Assembly (NCBI GenBank): GCA_019454045.1
Contig: SKCR01038131.1
Location: 59,269-123,268 of the forward strand
DNA from: Zanthoxylum bungeanum
Lineage: Eukaryota; Streptophyta; Magnoliopsida; Sapindales; Rutaceae
Reading direction: 5' to 3'
Length of the DNA: 64,000 nt
A program made the position numbers and the translations under genes. The notes under the pieces are model-generated. The model was not told the DNA's origin, ran no database searches, and saw only the letters and a list, made by a program, of their open reading frames with translations. Positions 8,357 through 18,710 of this stretch are shown piece by piece. Within the stretch, counting starts at the first letter, position 1, and every line of letters begins with the position of its first letter.

Positions 8357-9214
8357 TTCTGTCAATGCTACTGTCTCGTAATCTCTCAATCTCAGTTTTC
8401 GTGAAAGAATGTCTTTCATGAATTTGACATAGCTGGGCATTTGTTCCAAGGCTTCTGCAAATGGAATGTTGATGTGTAGCTTTTTGAACACCTCCAGGAA
8501 ACGAGCAAACTGCTTGTCCAGTTTGTTTTTCTGAAGACGCTGAGGAAAAGGTGGAGGTGGAGTGATCTGTTCTTTTTCCTTTGCTTCTTTTTCCTCCATC
8601 CGTTGCTTTGTTTCTTTTGGAACTTCCTCAGCAGTTGTTTTGGCTCCAACTTCTTTGTTGATTTCAGTACCGCTTTTTAACATGATGGCATGACATTGCT
8701 CATTTCTCATGTTCCTTGGATTTGGCTCAGTATTGCTAGGAAGGTTTCCTGGCGGTCTGTAAGTTTGAGCATTGGCCAGTTGTCCAATTTGATTCTCCAG
8801 TGCTTTGATGGAAGCTGATTGGCTCAAAAAGATAGCATTATATGCTACTTGTTGCTTTTTAAACATCTCTGCAATCCATTCCTTCATTTCTGGTTCTTTT
8901 TCAAACTCCTGGTTTTGCTGTTGGAATACTGGTGGTGGATAGTTCTTTTGCCCTGAGTTGTTACTCCATGAAAAATTGGGATGATTCCTCCACCCTAGGT
9001 TGTAGGTGTTGGAATATGGATTGTTCCATTGTCTGTTGACATTTTTGACACAATTCACCGTCTCTTCAAGTTGGTTTGGTTCTGGTGCTCCTCCATATGG
9101 TGAACTTGTGGATCTAGTGCTGAGAGTCTCCATGAATTTGCATATCTGATCCAGCTTGGCGTTGACTACTGTATTGGCTCCACTTTCATAAATTCTTGTA
9201 ATTCTTTGGATCAT
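8357..9214 (-). pseudogene. Gypsy gag, C-terminal part
   Basis: An uninterrupted 285-codon stretch of Athila-type gag. It contains an Asn/Trp/Pro-rich segment (WNNPYSNTYN, NPNFSW-like), a Gln-rich stretch, a predicted helix (ALENQIGQLANAQ), a Glu/Lys-rich charged region and the conserved FLEVFKKLHINIPFAEALEQ just before protease. The frame breaks upstream (9214-9334) but connects in frame to protease across one TAA. In functional relatives this would be a single gag-pol polyprotein. No CCHC zinc knuckle is visible. Confidence 0.8.
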
Positions 9215-9333
9215 GCTCCTTTATGTTGGCCACAAGGAATAGTTTTTGGCCATTTCTTTGATTAGGTCTCAGGCTTGATCTTCTCCTTTTGCCATTAAAG
9301 CTCCTACAGCAGCAGCATCGATTATGGTTCTCA

Positions 9334-9919
9334 TCAGTCCAGAAAGTCCATTATAGAAGGTTTGGACTTGAAGCAATTTGGAATCTCATGGTGAGGAAAT
9401 TTCTGGAGCAAATCTTTGTATCTTTCCCAAGCTTCGTAGAGAGTTTCTGAGTCTTGTTGCACAAAGGATGTGATGTCATTCCTCAACTTTCCAGTTCTGG
9501 CTGGTGGAAAGTACTTTGCAAAAAATTTGGTGGCTAAGGTGTTCCAAGTTGTGATGGAACCTACTGGTAGTGAATGTAGCCAAGCTTTAGCTCTATCTTT
9601 CAAGGAGTATGGGAAGTCTCATTGCTTCTTCAGCTTCTCGATTGTAATTGAAAATGCCGCAAACTTCCAGGAAGTTGCTGATGTGGGCATTAGGATCTTC
9701 AGTTGCATTCCCCCCAAACTGAACTGACTGCTGAATCATCTGAATGCATGTTTTTATGTCACCCACATTTGCTGGTAAAGGAGGAAGTACAATACAAGAA
9801 ATGAGTCTGTCAACCACCGGAATGGTTCTGTCTCGAATGGGAATTGGTGGTGCAACCTCCAACGGTTCAGGTTCCATGTTGACTAAAGCTTCTTGGCCTT
9901 CTCGCCTTTCCCTTCTCAA
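9334..9919 (-). pseudogene. Gypsy gag, N-terminal part (frameshifted)
   Basis: The minus strand from 9919 starts MRRERREGQEALVNMEPEP and reaches DPNAHISNFLEVC, typical of the start of the retrotransposon gag domain. A frameshift near 9603 leads into DRAKAWLHSLPVGSITTWN, FAKYFPPARTGKLRNDITSF and LYEAWERYKDLLQKFPHH, the hallmark of the Ty3/gypsy gag family (Retrotrans_gag). Another frameshift near 9360 follows, with QTFYNGLSGLMRTIIDAAA in the third frame. The protein would form the virus-like particle core. Confidence 0.85.
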
Positions 9920-10092
9920 CTGTCTGATGGTTCTTTCAATTTCTGGGTCAAGCGGTCAGAGTTCAAAGCTTCTGGTTCGTCTCATGTAGTTTCTGAGAAC
10001 CTACAACACAAGAAAACAAAAACAATAAGTGAAAAGAAATTAGATACAAGTAACATATCTAACCCTAAAACTAATAGTGAAAGATAAATAAG

Positions 10093-10110
10093 TCCCCGGC
10101 AACGGCGCCA
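10093..10110 (-). promoter_or_regulatory. E2 primer binding site (tRNA-Asp)
   Basis: Identical to the E1 primer site: minus strand TGGCGCCGTTGCCGGGGA, complementary to the 3' end of plant tRNA-Asp, 6 nt downstream of the LTR end. Confidence 0.9.
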
Positions 10111-10879
10111 AAAACTTGACCGGTGCGTAAACACACACGTATAACGCAAGCGTACGTATCGTTCAAGTAGTATAAAAAGTATCGATCCCACGAGGACTTA
10201 ATACCTAATCTATTAATTTTATGAGGTCAAATGATTACTAGTATCTAACAGGTTGATTGATTGATTTGAAATGGTGATGATTCTAAATTTAAAAACAAGT
10301 AAATAAAATGCACAAAGTAGATTTAAGAAAATTCAATATTAAAAAATATCTAGGGTTGTGAATATTTCTAATATCTTTTAAAAGATAAAGTGGTTATTTC
10401 ATGATTGTGTAATAAATCAGATTACTAACCTAGAACACTAAATTATGCAAAAGCCTTTGTCGATGGTCAGACACAAATACCCAGTTTAACCCAATTGAAC
10501 CATATGTCTATGTCAACCAAATTATCTGGATTCATTAAGTTTAAGTTCCAATTATGGATACCCCCGCCCGACAAGTATATGTATATCATGTAAGGAAATC
10601 TATTAAAGGGTTATCTATCGTCAAGGAAGATCGTGGGTTATTAAGTCTAAGGCTGAAACCTAAAATTCCTTTGTCAAGTTTATTTTAGATTTACCACATC
10701 AATCTTATTGGTGATCAGACAACAAGAAGCATTAAGCTTAAGACTTAATAAGTAAACCTTAAATTACCCAAACTATAAAATAACCCCTTATAAACCGGTG
10801 ATATTAGAATTCATCACTACCCCAGATAACTAACTTAGTTACGACACATAACTAGGGCTAGTAAAAACTTAAATAAAAT

Positions 10880-11070
10880 AAAAGACATAAAGTAAATGCT
10901 GAAAAGTAAATGACGGAAAGTAAATGTTGAAATTAAATACTGAAAATTAAATGCTGAAAAGTAAATGCTGAAAGTAAATTACTGAAAAGTAAATGCTGAA
11001 AGTAAATTGCCGAAAGTAAATTGCTGAAAAGTAAATGCTGAAAGTAAATGGCTGAAAAGTAAATAAAGTA
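10880..11070. repeat. AAGTAAATGCTGAA minisatellite in the E2 LTR
   Basis: About ten to twelve degenerate units of 14-17 bp with consensus AAGTAAATGCTGAAA are arranged in tandem. Similar units recur at 11405-11540. The E1 LTR has only short AAGTAAAA versions, so the array expanded after the two LTRs diverged. Confidence 0.8.
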
Positions 11071-11159
11071 AAAGTACAATAAAAGAAAATGATGAGGTAA
11101 AAAGATCCACTTTTATTACTTCTATTTTAGATATCTCACTCAATATAATATATTACTTT

Positions 11160-11310
11160 GCATGATAATTACCAACCATCCATATAGGCGGTATCCAGAT
11201 TAAGTCAAATTAATAATTAATTACCAACCGACCAATCAGGCGGTATCCAGTTTAGTCAGGTTAAAACCAATTTAAATAATTACCAACCGACCAATATGGC
11301 GGTATCCTCG
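11160..11310 (-). repeat. GGCGGTATCC repeats in the E2 LTR
   Basis: Three units of roughly 60 bp with ACCAACC(G)ACCAAT followed by GGCGGTATCC, homologous to the four units in the E1 LTR at 3040-3260. Confidence 0.7.
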
Positions 11311-11663
11311 TTAAGTTAGGTTTTAACTAGTTTATATATTATAATTAAGGGAGATTAATTTAAATATTAGTAATAAAAGTTTTACCTTTTACCCCAGCAA
11401 AGGGGAGTTACCTCATCATTACTGAAAAGTAAAAACTGAAAAATTAAAGAAAGAAAAGTAATGTGCGTAAAAGTAAATTGCGGAAAGTAAAAACTGAAAA
11501 GTAAAGAAATGAAATTGCGAAAGCGGAAATTAATTACTGAAAGCTGTAAATAAACAAACAAGATACAATCTTCTTAGTATTCTGAAGGAATTCCTTAGAA
11601 GAAAGATATATCAATAACTGGAAAAATAAATGTACCTGATGTAGATGCTCTCTCCCTCCTCAG

Positions 11664-12362
11664 TGTTGGGTTTTTATTAAGTCCCAATGATCAATTCAAG
11701 GAAGAAACATGTGTGAAATACAACAATGAAGAATGGCGGAAACATACTTACATTGATCGGATTTGGCGATGCCAGGAACAAAAACATTTTCTCTCCTCCA
11801 TGGTGCTCATGGCAGTGGACTGGTTTTCTGCTCCAAGAAATTCGGCCATGGATGTCCTCCAAGCTCCAAGCTTTGTGATGGTGATTCCATACTGACAAGT
11901 TGGTTTCCTTATCACCTTCGCAAGACCCCGAATGTGTGCTAGCACCTTGGAATTTTGCCACAAAATTCCCTTTGCTTCTTCTTGTCATTCTCGGCAAAAG
12001 AAGAAAATTGGAGAAGCAAATGGCCCTTGGCCGATATAATGAGGAGAGTGGGAAGAGAGCGTGAGTTGTGTTAGGTGGTTGAAAAAAAGTAAAAATGATT
12101 TTCAAAAATCTAATACCAATTTTCACTTTCAAAAAAGTCAAGGCATTAAAGCCACAACCACCTCCATCACTATTCATATCAAAAGTGACTAGACATCACA
12201 TCACTCAAAGTGACTAGACATCACATCAATCGATTGACTAGTGACTTGACGCTTGATGTGACTTATGGGCCCCACTTGATTTGAAATGCGAGTGGGCCCG
12301 CAAACACTCCGGGCTCGGGTTCGCTAATTCTGAATTAACAAATTTTCCGTTGTGACGTAATT
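11664..12362 (-). mobile_element. E3 3' LTR, truncated
   Basis: Matches the primer-proximal part of the E3 5' LTR (16380-17090) base for base over long stretches, starting TGTTGGGTTT. Homology stops near 12362 (GTGACGTAATTTAATTAA), where pol sequence begins. A single deletion removed the first two thirds of this LTR plus the end of pol. The ORF of 166 codons here (11677-12177, minus) is LTR sequence and not a gene. Confidence 0.85.
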
Positions 12363-13770
12363 TAATTAAAAGTCAAATAGATTTTTATGGAACCTTATTC
12401 AAAATAAGTTTTGCACTATTCATGCCTATTCTTTGAAGGAAATGGTAGCTCAGAGCGACTAATGATTAACCTTATCATGTCTAACAAAATTCGGTTTCTC
12501 CGTTCGGACACACCATCAATTGACGTGTTCCGGGAGGAGTCCTCATTGAAAGAATACTATACTCTTTCAAATATTTGAGAAACTTATTGCTTAAGTATTT
12601 TCATCATGGTCTAACCGTGACGATTTAATACTTTAGCCGATCTGTTTTTCTACTTCGTGTCGAAACTTTTTGAATTCATCAAAAGTTTTCGATCAGTGTT
12701 TCAATATAAACATATAACCATAACGCGATGCCACATCCGTAAAGGTCACGAAATATTCATTTCCACCTCTAGCCTAGCTAGATATGGGCCCACTTACGTC
12801 ACTATGAACGAGGGCTAACAGATCGGTGGCACTTACACTTTTACCAAGTAAAGGTGTTTTAGGCACTTTGCCCAATAAACTAGATTCGTAGACTTTATTT
12901 GATTAGAATCAAATTTGTCCTAGTACCCACTCTTCGAAAGTGTGGATATACGAGTCTTGTTTAATTGTGTCCCAGACAACAATGCCACAAATAAGTCTCA
13001 ACTGATTAAATCAGTTTGAGCTATTTTTTTGTCCTTTTATACGTTCGAGATTTATTTATATTCAAAATATAAATACTGTTATTCACATCTAATGTGCTTA
13101 TCTCAATATCATCTTTATAAAATGAAACACTTTAGTGTTCTAGAATATAAAGGTATATCCGCAACAGATTATACTCTGATATAGAGATAATGTTTCTAGT
13201 CAAACTAGTTACATTCTAACAGTTTCCTAATTTAAGTACACACCCAAAGGGTAGTTCCTAAACTTAGGTTTCTACGGTAAAAACAGCGACTCTCGTCCCA
13301 TTTTCGATTCGCAAATTAATCTCATCTAAAGTCAGTATCCTGCTTGTCAGCAGATTCTACACATCAGTACATATTTATGTACCACACTCAGTATCAAAAA
13401 TCCAATTTTAATACTGGTAGTGAACATGTTTAATGACAAACATATTTGAAGTCGGAGCCTTGCCCGTCTTCAATTCCTTCATGTCTGCCTTATCCACACG
13501 GTAGTCACGCTTCAGTGACCCCATTTGCCACAATTTAGGCCGACATCTTGGGATATGTCCTATGTCTTCCCAGAAGATTATAATGACTTTACCTTTGCTC
13601 CTTTTCCACACTCCAGAAGCCTTTTGCCAAGCCTTGGCCTTCTGGGATGTCGAAGTAAGGTGCGCCTTGCGATTCTTGCCTTATTGCAAACTTTGGCTTT
13701 GTCTCCTTTAGAATGGCCAATAAATCTCCAAGAGTTTACTATTACAATTTAGTACTTCTAAGATCTAAGA
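12363..13770 (-). pseudogene. Copia gag-protease-integrase remnant of E3
   Basis: In minus orientation the order is: a gag end with a zinc-knuckle remnant around 13500-13560 (NCGKWGH then a stop; first Cys lost), protease motif WIFDTECGT near 13405-13425 (normally DTGCGT), a pre-integrase LWH...GH-like stretch near 12970-13000 and integrase segments corresponding to EYFVTFTDVASRYGYV near 12715-12770. Stops and frameshifts occur throughout. The remnant ends at about 12363, joined directly to LTR, so reverse transcriptase and RNase H are lost. Confidence 0.7.
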
Positions 13771-16366
13771 ATAGATCTATGAAGATCCTTCAATTTCAAT
13801 ATCATACTATAAGGATCTAATCCTTAGTTCTGACTAAGAAATTAAGGAGTCTATTTGGCAAGCATAATGGATTAAGCACTAAAGTTATCATCACATGAAT
13901 ATTCCAAATATCATGTACTACTTATTTGCTCAACTCCGGGCTTAGGCTCGAGACGTCATTCTATCAAATAAAGTAACTTCTCGTTTTTCAGGACTATCCT
14001 GAATTTTATTCCCAAATTGAAAATTAAAGTCGTTCAAAATATTTTCTCCCAGGTTTATATGTTAAACATTAATCTTTCATTTATCTTGATTCCAATAGTC
14101 CAACTATCGAATCAACGATTTTAGGTACTATTTATTATAATGATTACTATAGTCTAACTATATAATCAACTATAATTTAATTGGTTAAAGTCAATTATAT
14201 TGATTACTATAACCCAATTATAAAATCAACTATTAATTGAAATAGTTTGAATACAGTCCAACTGTTAAATTTAAAACAACATTAAATATTAGTCCAATTA
14301 ATATATTAATTTATATTGACGAAAAATGAAATGAGCGCGTATGGCAAGTAACTAAACGAATATTGCAAATTTAATACTTGTCTCCCACTATTTTTCGGCT
14401 AGCCTCTAACCCTCTGTGGAGTACTCGGGAAACATTGTTTCCTAGTGGCTAGGATCCCGTTAAATAACACACAATCTTGACTTTGGCCAACAAATTGTAT
14501 GATAATTAACTAGGTAGATCTCTAAGATCAATTGGATCCCATCCAATTCCTAGATCCAGTAGGTGGACATCCAAGTCCGAAACATATATCTTATATATGC
14601 CAATATATCCAATATATTGCCTAACCTTTTTCCTCTGAATCAACTAAGCCTTGGCTTTGGCACAACAAACTTAGTGATCCCAGTTAAGCGGAACCCATTG
14701 ACCATGGAAAGCTTCGTAATCAATGTCGATGGACAAGAAGTGATCTTGACTTTGGCCAACAAATCACAACTTGGACAAGACACCGATATGGAACAAAGCC
14801 TTCATGATTCAAACACATCCGCGACGGACAAAGGTCTTGACTTTGGCCAACAAACCAGTGCCAGTCTTGGATCTTGAGTAAGAATCACTCAATGGAAGGA
14901 AAAACGCTTAATATGTAGAGAGGGTTTTTCCGCGTAATTGGAAACCAATTAATTATCTTTGTTAAGTCTCATCATCATACACCCTTAAACATGCATTCTA
15001 AATACATAATAAGGCGCATATAAATAAATATAATAATGATATGCGGATGGATATTTAAAACACATTGTTCCTAGAACAAATCTCTCCTTTTCCTCTCTCC
15101 CGCTAGCACAAGTATTACTTCTACCCAATTATATAACACTTCTAAAGAAACCTCATTTACATTGAGGGGAATAGATGAGAAGAGAAATACACAGAGTCAA
15201 GAGGTAATAGGCTGGACACGCAGGTCCAATTAATAAACTCTAAATTTATTACAACAATTTCCAAAATTGCCCTCACCCATCTAATATCCATCCGATATAC
15301 ATTATTCATACATCGCATCCATGTATTCACTCAAGCATGTTATCAATCAATCTAATCCAATTAATTAATCTGAATATTAATGACCATCCAATGTTCAAAC
15401 AACGATTTGATTTTGCGCGAGTCAAACTCGTTTTGCGAATAAGTACTCAAAGTACGAATTCTCAAATTATATTAAACTACAACATTAAATCCAATTTAAT
15501 TTGTATTTAATACTAATTCTTTATTTAATTCTAAATTAAATAATTACACTTTTAATGTGCCTTTACGACTTAGATTCTAAATCTAATCGTTACGGGTCTC
15601 AAAGCCCGATTAACATCCAATGTCAATTTAATTAAAGTCCAATGGGCTTTTAATTAATTTCTAAGGCATGGACTTTTGGTCAATATGGGTCAAATCCAAA
15701 TACCAAAGCCCATTTAAGGAATCACCCTTATTTGCCAAGAAACCAATTAGGCCCAATTAAAATTAAAGGTCCATTAAGTCATAATTGGACTTTATGGATA
15801 TGGTTTTGGGCCCAATTGGATCCAACCAATTAGCCTAAACCAAACTTGGCCCAACCAAGCCCATTAAGCCCAATTACAACTTTACAAGCCCAATTCCAAA
15901 TTTGGCCCAATTAATTAAATTACCAAAATTCCAAATTTCATAATTTAATTAATCTAAAGTGTATACCATAATTAATTAACCAATTAACATTTCCAAAATA
16001 CTAATTCACTCAATTAATTATGCTCATTATCATCAACACATGTCCAACACATTTGAAACAAAAAATCACATCATTTTCATGTCCGATTCGGTTTCAATCC
16101 AATTAAATCCTAAATCAACATTAACCAAGTGGTTTCAACTCATCCAATGATCAAAAACACAAAATACCATGACATTAGGGCATTGCACACTTTCGGCCAA
16201 GCCAAGTGATTTGGGGAAAAATTATCCAATTCGATTTTTATCAAATTGACAATGCATAATACCATGTTATCATAATTTAAGCATACTCAAACAATCAATT
16301 TCACTCAAACATGCTCAAATTAATTTTGCCCAAATTTTACCCTAATCAAGTTTCATGCTCAAAATG
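13771..16366 (-). other. Leader region of E3
   Basis: A 2.6-kb AT-rich stretch between primer site and gag without an ORF in the element's sense direction. It has AGTCCAACTAT/ATAGTTGGACT-type degenerate repeats at 14095-14300, three copies of CTTGACTTTGGCCAACAA (14476, 14745, 14836) and GGCCCAATTA-rich sequence at 15600-15910. The same arrangement recurs in E4, E5 and E7. Confidence 0.6.
14563..14877 (+). other. Antisense ORF in the E3 leader
   Basis: A 104-codon ORF opposite to the element, containing LSLGFGTTN, VKRNPLTMESFVINVDGQE and LDFGQQT. The same antisense ORF is open in E4 (20167-20427, minus strand, 86 codons) and disrupted in E5. I do not recognise it. The differences between the E3 and E4 copies are nearly all amino-acid changing, which argues against protein-level selection. 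Confidence 0.3.
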
Positions 16367-16378
16367 GCTCTGATACCA
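16367..16378 (-). promoter_or_regulatory. E3 primer binding site (tRNA-Met)
   Basis: The minus strand reads TGGTATCAGAGC, complementary to the 3' end of plant initiator tRNA-Met, 1 nt after the LTR end CCCAACA. It is the cleanest primer site of the four family members. Confidence 0.9.
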
Positions 16379-16379
16379 T

Positions 16380-17165
16380 TGTTGGGTTTCTATTAAGTCC
16401 CAATGAGCAATTCAAGCAAGAAACATGTGTGAAATACAACAATGAAGAATGGCAGAAACATACCTACATTGATCGGATTTGGCGATGCGATGAACAAAAA
16501 CCTTTTCTCTCCTACATGGTGCTCACGGCAGTGGACTGGTTTTATGCTCCAAGAAATTCGGCCATGGATGTCCTCCAAGCTCCAAGCTTTGTGATGGTGA
16601 TTACATGCTCACAAGTTGATTTCCCTATCACCTTCGCAAGACCCCGAATGTGTGCTAGCACCTTGGAATTTTGCCATAAAATTCCATTTGCTTCTTCTTG
16701 TCATTCTCGGAAAAAGCAGAAAATTGGAGAAGAAAATGGCCATTGGCCGAGAGAATGAAGAGAGTGGGAAGAGAGAGTGAGTTGTGTTAGGTGGTTGAAA
16801 AAAATTAAAAATGATTTTTCAAAAATCTAATACCAATTTTCACTTTCAAAAAAGTCAAGGAATTAAAGCCACAACCACCTCCATCACTATTCACATCAAA
16901 AGTGACTAGACATCACATCACTCAAAGTGACTAGACATCACATCAATCGATTGACTAGTGATTTGACGCTTGATGTGACTTGTGGGCCCCACTTGATTCG
17001 AAATGTGAGTGGGCCCGCAAACACTCTCGGGCTCGGGTTCGCTAATTCCGAATTAACGAATTTTTCGTTGTGACGTAATTAAATCTAATTTAATTAAATA
17101 ATTATGCCTAGAAAAATTACATGTCACGTCACTAACGAATTAATTCTAAATTAACTCGTTCGCCC
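16380..17165 (-). mobile_element. E3 5' LTR, primer-proximal part
   Basis: The 786 bp before the E4 insertion. It ends with TTCGCCC at 17165 and resumes at 36250 (GAATTAAAATC...). E5's uninterrupted LTRs read TTCGCCCGAATTAAAATCC, confirming the join. Confidence 0.9.
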
Positions 17166-18697
17166 TGTTGGACAATTATGACACATAGCGTCACTATTTG
17201 TACAGATCATGGTGTTGTTGTACAAATTAACTATGTGACAAAGGAGATTGATCTCTTATCATTTGTGATTAGATCACCATGATGTATACATGATAGGAGG
17301 TCCATGTGATTTGTTCATGGATTGAGAAGATATGAGACAGTATCAATCCACGAAGGATAAATCATTAAATATCCCTAGTCAGAGTATTATCGAGATTGGA
17401 CATCGATAATGCGTAAAAGACTAGTAATACACTTGTGCGCGTTGTGAGGGCACGACGACATAGTTATCATATATTTGGGTATAGGATACTCATGCAAGTG
17501 TAATAGGAGGTTGTGTTTACCGATGGTACGGGAAACAGCTTCGCTCTTGATAGACCCCCTCGGAATTCCATTGGTAGTATGACTATGTGTCTATGGAAGT
17601 CCGAAATCAGGGTATGTGTATTTGGTCTTAACCTGAGACTTGCACCGGTAATACTTGCGACAATCAATATACTTTGGTTGTGGTCGTCCAGGGCTTTAAC
17701 AGGTTCTGTGTACGCCTCTGCTGGGTATATTGAGAATCGTAGTGTGTTGGGTGTGATGTCAAGACGGAAGTATCACTCCAGTCATATGGAGATGATGATC
17801 GCGCAGGGATACAGAACTGGTTCTCTAAAGGGTTGCAACCATCGGGATAATATGACTTGGTCATGATTATCCGATAATAAATAGACTAGTTGCTAGTGAT
17901 CCGATATATGCTTTGTACGGGGCAGACACTGTACCAGCCCCAGGCCTTGCATGTGATCATCCGATACTGGATCGAAATAGGCAATACTATGTATACTACG
18001 CCTGATATAGATCGTTTATTCCTGTAAGCATGTTTCTGGAGAATAGGGTAGGCATGGCGCTTTGCTAAAAGCCAACCTTGTCTTGTAAATCGGTAAAAGC
18101 GTAGTAGTAGGTACTTACATGTTCGGATAGTCCGACGACCGAATTTACTGCCAACATATCCGGGGATCTCATGGGTCCATTCCCGAAGATTCACCGATGA
18201 CGTATGACTCGCACTTTATGAATCTGGGATTAATTGGATGAGAGAGAAAATTAATCTCGGATTAATTACGGAGATATTTTATCTGGGATAAAATATCCAT
18301 TAAAAAGAGAAAATCATTAATTTGGAATTAATCAATAAAATAATATATGCTTCTTCTGGTTCTGGTTACTACCGAGAATAAAGAGAAGGAGATGAGTGAT
18401 TTTGTTGCAAAATCAAGAGTGCTAGCACACTTCCGGAGTTATACGAAGGTGATAGGGAAACCCACCCGCGAGCTTGGAATCATCCAACAAAGCTTGGAGC
18501 TTGATGGAACCACACAAAGCCGAAAATGGAGGAGCCATGACAGTGAACTGCCGTGAGCTGTTGGAGGGCAGAAAAATATTTTTGATCATCACCGTATCGC
18601 CTCAACCGATCATTGTGAGTATTCCGCAACTCCTTGATGTATTTGCATGTATGGTTTATGCTTTATATTCGATCCTCGGGACCGTAGAACTCCAACA
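17166..18697 (+). mobile_element. E4 5' LTR, internally deleted
   Basis: Starts TGTTGGACAATTATGACACA and ends CTCCAACA. It is 1532 bp against 2034 bp for the 3' LTR. The missing ~500 bp correspond to 35393-35898 of the 3' LTR, so the break is near 18346. Short ORFs (for example 17513-17866) recur in every LTR of the family and are not genes. Confidence 0.85.
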
Positions 18698-18698
18698 A

Positions 18699-18710
18699 TG
18701 GTATCATAGC
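18699..18710 (+). promoter_or_regulatory. E4 primer binding site
   Basis: TGGTATCATAGC, one mismatch from the tRNA-Met complement TGGTATCAGAGC, 1 nt after the LTR. Confidence 0.8.

Larger units (their letters stand above)
4331..11658 (-). mobile_element. E2: Athila-like Ty3/gypsy element with captured LOG
   Basis: In minus orientation E2 runs: 5' LTR (10117 to about 11.6 kb), primer site, gag, protease joined to the integrase C-terminus, pol end, candidate splice acceptor, unknown ORF, LOG copy, non-coding repeats, polypurine tract, and a 200-bp stub of 3' LTR cut off by E1. Reverse transcriptase, RNase H and the integrase core are absent, so it is non-autonomous. On the right its LTR is juxtaposed to copia E6 sequence close to the E3 insertion site. 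The exact right boundary between about 11550 and 11658 is not resolved. Confidence 0.75.
10117..11658 (-). mobile_element. 5' LTR of E2 (outer end not resolved)
   Basis: About 1.5 kb homologous to the primer-proximal part of the E1 LTR, including the shared ACACACGTATAACGCAAGCG, AGTATCGATCCCACGAGGAC and GGCGGTATCC words. Compared with E1 it has gained a minisatellite (10880-11060). It lacks the G-box array and TATA region. It meets copia E6 gag-like sequence close to the insertion site of E3 (11664), so the U3 part was lost or replaced. Confidence 0.7.

Noticed and set aside
17467..17866. LTR ORFs (17513-17866, 34548-34910, 31648-32034, 42272-42538 and antisense partners)
   Set aside because: They recur in the copia LTRs as orthologous non-coding positions on both strands and have no domain. 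They are LTR sequence.
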